Part shown: piece after piece, positions 40,159-47,427 of the stretch | How positions within the stretch are numbered: position 1 is the stretch's first letter | Layout: every line of letters starts with the position of its first letter | NCBI RefSeq assembly: GCF_000702805.1 | Contig: NZ_JNJX01000007.1 | Span: forward strand, 1-47,427 | Direction: 5' to 3' | Origin: Mycoplasma anseris ATCC 49234 | GTDB lineage: Bacteria; Bacillota_I; Bacilli_A; Mycoplasmatales; Metamycoplasmataceae | Length of the DNA stretch: 47,427 nucleotides | Notes under the pieces: model-generated | Seen by the model: only the letters and a program-made list of their open reading frames with translations | Database searches by the model: none | Told to the model about the DNA's origin: nothing | Position numbers and translations under genes: made by a program

Positions 40159-41436
40159 ATGTTTGATATGGTATTAATTCAAAGAATTAGTGATGGAAAA
40201 ACTACTCCAGAAGATTTTTTAGAAATATACAAAAAAATGGATGAGCAATCAAAAGAAACAATTTTTTTGATTTTCTATAATGCATTAGAATTAAGTGATA
40301 AAGATTTTAAAAAGTTGCTAAATTTAGAAACTTTTGACTTGTCCAAAGACTTAAAAACACAGTTTAAAAAACGAATTCATTGAGACATTTTAATGTATGG
40401 TTTTGAATGAAAATATAAACGTATTAGGCATAGTTTTTTACAAGAGAAGACTTATGCTGAATTTGTCAATTTTGTAGAAGAAATATTAAAAGCAAAATTC
40501 AAAGATTATTTGTATTACAAAAAAAAGCAAGAAGAATTGTCAATTGCTGGTTCAGCATTAAGTATATTTAACTTTATTCCATTTGTTAAATGAATAACAT
40601 CAATTGCTTCGATTTCATGTTATTCTGGATCTATTGCTATGGGTTCAATGGGAATAAAAACAAAGCACAAAATTAAGGTTATGGAAAAAGAAATGGAAGA
40701 ATTTACAAATTATTGATTAGAATTTGGAATGATTGAATCACCAACCGATGAACAATTGAAGATTTTTGATGAAAAATTAAGAAATTTTTATATCACATTA
40801 TCTAATACAATTGAATTTAAAACTTTAAAAGACCGTGAGATATTTGACAATTTATTTATTAATTTATATAGCACATCCGAAACAAAAACAGATAAAAATA
40901 AACTTATAGACAAAAAAACAATGAGTGATCTATATGCTATTTTATTAAAGTATAAAAAAGTCTTTGTACATAGATATAAATTTGATAAAAATGACGAAAT
41001 AAGTATATTTTTGACAGCATCTGACATACTATTAGGAGTCATAAATTTTGGTTCTATGATTCGAACTCATAATGTATCAAATTTGTGAGATATTAATTTT
41101 TTAAATAGTGAAAATTTAAATCAATCTTTAAATGTCGCTGGTCAAGTTGGTTCACTCTTATACAAAAATATTTCAAATAGGGACGAGCATCAACTTTATG
41201 ATTTTATGTTTGATTTCTATGAATTATTGAAGGATGCTTTTGAAACTTTTTGAAAATCCTCAAGAGAATTTAAAGATGAAGTTATTTTCATAAAAAGAAT
41301 TATTAGAGCTATAAATTCAACTTATCTTTTTAAAGACTGCTTAATTAATGAAAAAGAAATTTTAGATACTTTACTTGAAACATTAACAAGATTATTGCCA
41401 TGAGACTATTATTCAAATCTTTATTGTATATATTAA
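40159..41436 (+). CDS. Large helical protein with hydrophobic segment, first gene of the accessory operon
   Basis: 425 residues, unknown. It is mostly helical and rich in Lys, Glu, Phe and Tyr. One hydrophobic, Gly/Ser-rich stretch sits at about 137-165 (AGSALSIFNFIPFVKWITSI, then SIAMGSMG). It could be a membrane hairpin or pore-like segment. The rest has two helical halves (about 1-130 and 180-425). No nuclease, kinase or HEPN motif was found. The start has GAAAGAGG. Trp codons are TGA. It is joined directly to the next gene (stop TAA, then ATG). I cannot assign a function. Confidence 0.7.
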
Positions 41437-41955
41437 ATGATTGATTTAACACCAACTAACAAAAAAAGCAAGATTAAAATAAAAGAACTTTTAGTAAATA
41501 AAAGAACGAAAGAATATTATAAAAATCTTAAGGAATTATTAATTTTTTATTTTTTCTATATATTATCTTGCATAATTTCATTTTCTTGGCTAATTTATTT
41601 AATTTGTATACTGAATAAAAGTTCAGCAAAAATCCATTTATTTATAATTACTTTATTTTTACTTTTGTCAAATGTTATATATAGAATTATTTTGTTTTTT
41701 TGGAAATGTGAATCTTCATTTCTGATATCTGCTTACTTATGAAAAAAAACAAGAAGACATCGTTATAGGCTTTATTTTTTAATAATAGCTTCTTTAAGAT
41801 ATATGCTAATTGGTGGCACAAGTTATGGTGCTCCTTCACCATCAGTTTTTCCATTTTTTAAATTAATAGATAACTATATTGATTGAGAAAAATTGCGACA
41901 TTTAAATATGTTGGACATATATTATGATCAAGACAAAGATTTTAGAAATAATTAA
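41437..41955 (+). CDS. Small membrane protein of unknown function, second gene of the accessory operon
   Basis: 172 residues. A basic start (KKSKIKIKELLVNKRTKEYY) is followed by membrane helices at about 32-55 and 63-88, then a positive stretch (KKTRRHRYRLYF) and a further hydrophobic segment. It starts immediately after the previous stop with no spacer, so translation is coupled. It overlaps the next gene by 32 nt. The N-terminal third resembles the protein at 39547. Function unknown. Confidence 0.65.
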
Positions 41956-42910
41956 ATCAATTCAAAACAAATATCCTAATGTTATTATTCAAGGAAGTTT
42001 TGTATTTTATTTGAAAAATTACATTAAAAGAGTACCAAATGATGTTGATTTATTATTTACTAATGTTTCATTAAAGTCAAAAAATTATTTTTTTCAAAAA
42101 ATAAAAAAGCAATACACTAATAGCACTGTGTTTGATACTGAATGCAAATCTCACTTTAAAATATATTATTCAAGTATAAATGAACCAATAATTATTGAAT
42201 CTATATTAGCTAAAACTATTAAAAAGAAATATATAGAAAATTATGGTGGCATTAAAATAACCAATAATGAATATTTAGTTTCATCAAAAATATGTCAAAT
42301 TTTAAGTAATTATTATTTATATGCCTATTTAAATAAAAAATCACGACTTGAAAAAATAAAAAACGCAATAAATGATTTATGTTATGTTTTAAAAAAACAT
42401 AAAAAAATTTTAAAATCATTAAATTTCGCATTAATTTATGACAACATTTTGATGAACTTATATTATGACCTTTTAACAACAAAATATCATTATGTTAATT
42501 ATTTAAAAGATTCAAAATTTGAAAATTTTTTAAAGCAAATTAACTCTAAGAATTCTTTACAAATTTTATTTATTTTAAAAAATATGAAAATCAATAATAA
42601 AAAAATAGAGTTGATTAACAAAATTTTTGAAACAAGAGATTATTTTATGGATAAAATTCTTTATAAATTTCAAATATTGCAAAAATTTAGATTTGATAAT
42701 AATTATGGTTTAACTTTTTATATAAAAAATGATTTATTAGTTTCTAATGAATTGGTCAAATTTATCCGTATGATGTTTAAAGAATATGAAATCAATTTTC
42801 ATAATTCCGTTATTGCAAAATGAATTAACCAAATTTTAGAATATAAAGAAAATACAATAGCATTTAATTTTTTTTGTTTAATCAATATTTTATTAAAATA
42901 TGGAAAATAA
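41924..42910 (+). CDS. Nucleotidyltransferase-like protein (AbiEii-like)
   Basis: 328 residues. Residues 20-46 contain VIIQGSFVFYL and NDVDLLFTN, i.e. Gly24-Ser25 and Asp40-Val-Asp42, matching the polymerase-beta hGSx...DhD motif (14 residues between, near the family's usual 9-13). A third acidic residue is in IIIESIL (Glu92). After it come a KITNNEYLVSSKICQIL helix and LEKIKNAINDLCYVL, which resemble AbiEii/type IV toxin nucleotidyltransferases. The C-terminal half is helical. Such enzymes transfer nucleotides to tRNA or other targets and act in phage defence or toxin-antitoxin pairs. No classic AbiEi antitoxin is next to it. Start at 41924 overlaps the previous gene. Confidence 0.65.
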
Positions 42911-42983
42911 TCTTAAAAGATTTAATAGCAATGAGTTTGACTCATTGTTTTTATTAATTATGTATGAATAAACATAGTTAATA

Positions 42984-42989
42984 TATAAT
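42984..42989 (+). promoter_or_regulatory. -10 box of ffh (near-leaderless)
   Basis: TATAAT with 9 nt to the ffh ATG at 42999 and no Shine-Dalgarno. The predicted leader is about 3 nt. Confidence 0.55.
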
Positions 42990-42998
42990 ATTAATATT

Positions 42999-44324
42999 AT
43001 GTTAGATTTTATACAAAAAAGAATGCAACGTTCAATGGAAAAATTGAACAAGAAGATCACAATTGAAGAAAGCGATATCCTAGAAGTTTTAAGAGAAGTT
43101 AAATTAGCTTTATTAGAAGCTGACGTTAATTTAGAAGTTGTTAAAGCCTTTACTAAACAAGTTAAAGAAAAAGCATTGGATAGCCAAATTATTGGTAAAT
43201 TAAACAAACAACAAACCGTTTTAAAAATTTTTAAAGATGAATTAACCAGAATTTTAGGTAGTCAAACCTGTGAAGTTAAATTAAAAAACATTCCAACCAC
43301 AATTATGATGGTTGGGCTTCAAGGTTCAGGTAAAACAACAACTAGTGCTAAATTAGCAACTTATTTTAGAAAAAAGAAATTATGTCACAGTCCTTTATTA
43401 GTTGGGGATGATATTTATCGTCCAGCTGCAAGAGAGCAACTAGAACAACTTGCAAAACAAGTAGGGGTTGATTATTTTACTTTAGCCGAAAATGATGCAA
43501 TCAAAATAGCAAAAGAAGCCAAAGAAAAAGCTTATGAAAATAAAAATGATTTAATTATTATTGATACTGCTGGACGTTTAGCTATTGATGAAAATTTAAT
43601 GTTAGAATTAAAAAACATAAAAAAATATGTTCATCCAGATTATATTTTCTTAGTAGTTGATGCTATGAGTGGTCAAGATGTAATTAATGTCGCTAAAATC
43701 TTTAATGATGAATTAAATTTAAATGGAACCATTATAACAAAATTAGATAGTGATGCTAGAGGTGGAGCTGCTTTAAGTATTACTCATTTATTACAAGTTC
43801 CCATCACATTTATTGGGGTTGGTGAAAAATTAACTGGTTTAGAAACTTTTCACCCAGATCGGATGGCTGATCGGATTTTAGGAATGGGCGATGTTTTAAC
43901 TCTAATTGAAAAAGCTTCTGAAGAAGTTGATGAAAAAATGATGAAAAAAATTGGTTATCGGATGGTGAGCGGAAAATTTGATTTAACTGATTTAATGAAT
44001 AGTTTGCAACAAATAAAAAAATTAGGAAAAATGAAATCATTATTAAAAATGATACCTGGTTTGGCAGGTAAAATTGATGAAGCAAAAATCGAAGAAGCGG
44101 AAACGAAATTTGAAATGTATCAAATTCTAATTAATTCAATGACTTTGCAAGAAAAAAAGAACCCTAAACTATTAAAAAATCCAGAACGAAAAGAAAGAAT
44201 TTTAAAAGGTAGCGGTAAAACTGCTAGAGAATACAATTTATTATTAGCAGATTTTGATCGAATGTCAAAACAAATGAAAGATTTTGCTAGTGGAAAATTG
44301 CAAATGAAACCTGGGATGTTTTAA
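42999..44324 (+). CDS. ffh: Signal recognition particle GTPase Ffh
   Basis: 441 residues. It binds signal sequences on the ribosome with 4.5S RNA and delivers them to FtsY. N domain at 1-85. The G domain has GLQGSGKTTTSAKLA, GDDIYRPAAREQL, DTAGRL and TKLDSDARGGAAL. GVGEKLTGLETFHPDRMADR leads into the M domain (about 300-441), which is Met-rich and has the RNA-binding GSGKTAREYN. Its stop shares one base with the next start (TAATG). Confidence 0.97.
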   Translation: MLDFIQKRMQRSMEKLNKKITIEESDILEVLREVKLALLEADVNLEVVKAFTKQVKEKALDSQIIGKLNKQQTVLKIFKDELTRILGSQTCEVKLKNIPTTIMMVGLQGSGKTTTSAKLATYFRKKKLCHSPLLVGDDIYRPAAREQLEQLAKQVGVDYFTLAENDAIKIAKEAKEKAYENKNDLIIIDTAGRLAIDENLMLELKNIKKYVHPDYIFLVVDAMSGQDVINVAKIFNDELNLNGTIITKLDSDARGGAALSITHLLQVPITFIGVGEKLTGLETFHPDRMADRILGMGDVLTLIEKASEEVDEKMMKKIGYRMVSGKFDLTDLMNSLQQIKKLGKMKSLLKMIPGLAGKIDEAKIEEAETKFEMYQILINSMTLQEKKNPKLLKNPERKERILKGSGKTAREYNLLLADFDRMSKQMKDFASGKLQMKPGMF

Positions 44325-45034
44325 TGGCGCTTAAAGTTTTTAAAAATATTTGAAAATGAATTTTAATCGTTATTGGAATATTATTTTGCCTTACCTCATT
44401 ATCAAGCGGAGTTTTAATGGCTGTTTATGAAAAACAAGCCATAACTGCTTATAAGAAATATGTAAATGATAATGGTAAATACCCTGTATTGGACCAACTT
44501 GAAAATGAATTAAATAAAATTGATCCTTCTAAAATTAATGAACCTGATTCTTATTTAAAACCAGTAACTACTGCTAAAGAAAATTTATTGGAATTAAGCA
44601 ACAAATTAAAAGAAATTCAATCTTCTTCAATTAATCCAAAAATAAAACAAGAATTAGCAAATATTATTTCTAACATTGAAACTCTTAATACAACAATTGA
44701 TTCAATCATTAATCAAGATGGTTTGATTTATCAAGATTTAAAATCATTTAGTGATAATGGAAATAAAATAATTAATACTATTAAACAAACAATCTTTAAA
44801 CAAGATGATCAGACATTTTCTAAAAATTATCATTTATCCTGAATTATTATTATTAGTATAAGCGGTTCAATTATTGTGTTAATGGCTATTTCTTCATTAC
44901 TTTATTTAATTTTTTACACCAAGAAATTTGGTATTGAAATTAAAAGAAGAAATAAATCAAAACAATTAGCAAATAAAATTAAAAAAATCTACCAAAAATA
45001 TCCAGAAGTTAAAGAAATGGTTGATTATGAATAA
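44324..45034 (+). CDS. Membrane protein with a long extracytoplasmic helical domain
   Basis: 236 residues. A first membrane helix at about 11-34 (WILIVIGILFCLTSLSSGVL), a central helical, coiled-coil-like region (about 40-165) with Asn/Ser/Glu content, and a second membrane helix at about 174-200 with a basic tail (KRRNKSKQLANKIKKI). The middle is probably outside the cell. It is translationally coupled to ffh but I know no functional link. It is followed by two terminator hairpins. Confidence 0.75.
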
Positions 45035-45039
45035 AATTA

Positions 45040-45063
45040 AAAGTTGGTTATAAACCCAACTTT
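45040..45063 (+). terminator. Terminator after the ffh operon (first hairpin)
   Basis: AAAGTTGG pairs with CCAACTTT (8 bp, 8-nt loop), followed by ATTAATTT, so the U-run is weak. Confidence 0.55.
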
Positions 45064-45096
45064 ATTAATTTAAATTTGAAGTGCATCCACTTTAAG

Positions 45097-45126
45097 TACT
45101 GAGATTATAATAATCTTAGTATTTTT
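45097..45126 (+). terminator. Terminator after the ffh operon (second hairpin)
   Basis: TACTGAGATT pairs with AATCTTAGTA, with one G-U, followed by T5ATTTT. Confidence 0.6.
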
Positions 45127-45150
45127 ATTTTAAATAGTTGAATTTATGGG

Positions 45151-46676
45151 TTAATAAAACTATTAAATAGAAATAAATTATCTATCCCTAGCGAATTTGA
45201 AAACAAAATACAAATTTTGACTTTTATAATGGAAATTATGTCTAATAATGAAGATTTTTATGAAAGATATTTGTGTAGTGCAAAACAAATTTACAATAGT
45301 TGTTATTTGAAAAACCATATTTTGCTTAAAGTTTATATATTAAAAAAATATGAAACCATACTTTGAAAACAAAAAATTATCAATTTGAATACATTCAAAA
45401 TAACTAAATTTAAACTATAAAACTATTAAGTCATATAGGAAATACTTCATGCAGAAAGAAATATTTATGATTATAAGAATATGTAAAATCATATTTAAAG
45501 ATCATCATTACAATTTCGATTTAATCTTAAATAATTTTAAAAATTTCAATAAAAATAGAAATTAAAGTAAAAATGTTATAGCCAATTCTACTAAAATATG
45601 GATTTTATGCAAAGTGTATGATAAGACAGACAATAGCTATTGTTAAAAAAATTCATAAAAACTTAAATTCTAAAAGATCACTAATTTTAGAAATTGTTGC
45701 AAATATTAATAAAATAAAGTCAGAAAAAAAATACAAACAAATTGAATTATCAAGCAAGCAAGAGACATGCTACAAATTTAAATTTTGAATAAATAGTCGA
45801 ATTATAAGTTTGTAAATATTTGATTTAACGAAATTGAAATACAGAATATATATTTAGTAGTTAATATAGCAATTGGATGATAATTGCATTTACATGGAAA
45901 GCTAAGAAAACCATCTAAGGTTATAATATGAGTTAATTTAAAATTTTAAAATGATATACTACTCCAAATATGATAACAACAGGCAAAAAATACATTTTGA
46001 GGTTCTTTCGACATAACTTATAGCAACATTTAAACGGTATTGGAATTTAGATTGAAATCAACAGTATAGTTATTTAAACCCAATGTTGAAATAACAAATA
46101 AAAAATTCAAAGTTTTTCAATCTATTTGTATAGTTAAATATCCATGTTAAAGAGTTTTTAAAACATGAAAAAAGATTATTAATACATATAATCAAAAATA
46201 TAATAAATTCTTTTAGTATAAGAAAAAAAAGTTTATGTTATCATTCTGAGAATTCTTCATTTTTCAACTATTCAATATCTCAACAATTTTTTATTCCGTT
46301 TAATAAAAATGTGAAAAAATTTTATTTTTAAAAAATAGAATGTTAATTTAATAATAAACAATAACAGAGAAATTAAATTTAAAATTGATGATGATTTCTA
46401 TCATACAGAAAAATTAAAGAATGATGAATTCAACAAATATTTAAAGTTTTTGTAGACATTTAAAATTTAGGATTTTAAAACCAATAAAAATTGTTTTGTG
46501 AATATTTAAGAAGAAGTCGTGAATTTATACAAAGCAGAACAAAATTATTGTTGAAATTAGTTTTTAACTATGAAATATGGATGAATGACATAAATTTTAA
46601 TTCAATTTTTGAGAAAGATTCAGAGATATTGAAGATTATGGAAATCACATTAAATGAATTAAAATCACCAACTTAA
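45151..46676 (+). pseudogene. Decayed coding region: plus-strand fragments
   Basis: No intact gene fills these 1.5 kb, but coding-like fragments on the plus strand appear in turn. The first (45151-45420) is an open frame without its own start, including LSIPSEFENKIQILTFIMEI and RYLCSAKQIYNS. Next is a 65-codon ORF (45618-45815, MIRQTIAIVKKIHKN), then an open stretch from about 46132 without a start (HVKEFLKHEKRLLIHIIKNI). The last runs to 46676 (EYLRRSREFIQSRTKLLLKL). Stops are TAA and TAG, and frames shift between pieces. This looks like one or two genes broken by mutation. The original function is not recognisable. The short ORFs could also be chance in AT-rich DNA. Confidence 0.5.
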
Positions 46677-46686
46677 TAGTTGGTGA
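46667..46686. repeat. Perfect 8-bp inverted repeat at the end of the decayed region
   Basis: CACCAACT-TAAT-AGTTGGTG. It spans the last codons of the remnant. No U-run follows on either strand, so it is not a standard terminator. Confidence 0.5.
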
Positions 46687-46965
46687 TGTAAGGTGACTTT
46701 GATAGTAAAATTTAGCATTTTTCATTATACTTTAAAGCTTAATTTTATCTTAATTTAAGTATCAAACTATTGAAAATTCGTTGTACACCTTATAAAATTA
46801 AGTTTGAAACCAAAAAGAAAAATAGATTTTACCTCTTGTCTTCTCCTTGAATTTCAAATTTTTAAATTTATGTCTATGCGTAGATGCTTTCTATCTTTGT
46901 TTATTTTTTGAACTATACATTTTTACTTTCTCAAAGAATATTCCTACTTTATTTTGAATTTATTT
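46687..46965. other. Intergenic stretch without a recognisable feature
   Basis: About 280 bp between the decayed region and the stop of the leucine-rich-repeat gene. I see no ORF, RNA gene or clear promoter. Confidence 0.4.
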
Positions 46966-47427
46966 TTAGTAAAATGGATTATTAGGAACATCAATATAAT
47001 AAGTTCTATTATTTATCTTAATAGTATCGTAAAAATATCCATGAATTAAAACTTTGCCTATTGGGCCTTCTTTTATTAATTTATCTAGAAATGGTGTTTC
47101 ATGAAATGCATAATTATTAATCCTGGTATCACTATTTTGAAATGTGATTGATGTTAATTTAGAGCATTTTCTAAATGCTTCACGTCAAATTATAGTCACA
47201 CTTTCAGGAATATTAATTGAAGTTAGTCCAGAGCATCCATAAAATGCCATTTCTTTAATATCAGTCACACTATTTGGAATATTAATTGAAGTTAACCTAG
47301 AACATTCATAAAATGCTTGTTCTCCAATCTTAGTCACACTATTTGGAATATTAATTGAAGTTAACCTAGAACATCTTAAAAACGCTCTATTTCCAATCTC
47401 AGTCACACTTTCAGGAATAGTAATTGA
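46966..47427 (-). CDS. BspA-type leucine-rich-repeat protein, C-terminal part (runs off the right edge)
   Basis: The frame is open from the window edge to TAA at 46966 (about 153 codons). It consists of near-identical 23-residue LRR_5 units such as [20 protein letters not shown], four or more in a row. It then passes through a degenerate unit ([18 protein letters not shown]) into a short C-terminal tail ending [11 protein letters not shown]. BspA/TpLRR proteins are usually surface-exposed and bind host or bacterial proteins. Here the N-terminus (signal or lipobox) is outside the window. The DNA repeats have a 69-bp period. Confidence 0.85.
47212..47427. repeat. Tandem 69-bp repeats encoding LRR units
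   Basis: ATTAATTGA recurs at 47212, 47281 and 47350, and a close variant, GTAATTGA, ends the window at 47427. The period is exactly 69 bp (23 codons), and the units are highly similar at DNA level. Recombination could change the unit number. Confidence 0.85.

Noticed and set aside
45618-45815. 65-codon ORF as an independent gene
   Set aside because: No ribosome-binding site, no recognisable domain, and it sits among other broken frames, so it was kept as part of the decayed region.
47212-47427. Regular repeats as a CRISPR array
   Set aside because: The 69-bp units are coding, with no unique spacers between short repeats, and translate to LRR units.

Overview
The window reads as chromosome from a mollicute (Mycoplasma-type) bacterium. 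The DNA is very AT-rich, gene density is high, and most genes stay open only if TGA is read as tryptophan (genetic code 4). For example, the transketolase-like, aspS, ligA, secDF and rpoD frames each cross in-frame TGA codons at positions where the families have Trp. A lipoprotein with a homopolymer tract near its promoter, ECF transporter genes, a smpB-ssrA pair and a BspA-type repeat protein also fit. I cannot name the species from the sequence alone.

Layout. 1-6346 is mostly minus strand: a truncated lipoprotein, a divergent transketolase-like gene, an Asp23-like gene and efp; then nadE (+) facing an unknown protein; then a small ORF, a helix-turn-helix-like protein and ppa. 6456-23659 is plus strand: ruvAB, secDF, hisS-aspS-secG-rnr, smpB-ssrA, a DUF2188 protein, folD, a deoxynucleoside kinase, the ECF energizing module ecfA1-ecfA2-ecfT, and ligA. 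23616-26239 (-) holds comEC, comEA and yebC. 26347-31828 (+) holds holA, a GH13-like protein without its catalytic residues, an anchored coiled-coil protein, pgsA, rpmG and a proline aminopeptidase. 31867-39368 (-) is one long operon: glyS-dnaG-rpoD-nfo-ABC ATPase-permease. 39547-42910 (+) is an accessory locus of unknown function, followed by ffh and a membrane protein. 45150-46680 is a decayed coding region, and the right edge is the 3' end of a leucine-rich-repeat surface protein gene (-).

How the genes work together. rnr, smpB and ssrA are the trans-translation and nonstop-mRNA decay set. ruvAB, ligA, holA, dnaG and nfo serve replication and repair. secDF, secG and ffh serve protein export. 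The ecf genes energise vitamin uptake. comEA and comEC suggest a minimal DNA-uptake channel.

Most notable observations: (i) at least seven genes have a TATAAT-like -10 box 6-9 nt before the ATG and no Shine-Dalgarno, so they are predicted leaderless; (ii) the 39547-42910 locus has an AbiEii-like nucleotidyltransferase, a large helical protein with a hydrophobic segment, two related small membrane proteins, and a 22-bp attenuator-like hairpin in its predicted leader; (iii) two enzyme paralogues (transketolase, GH13) have eroded active sites; (iv) there is a 17-nt poly(A/T) tract upstream of the lipoprotein; (v) EF-P has Arg where Lys is usual at position 32.
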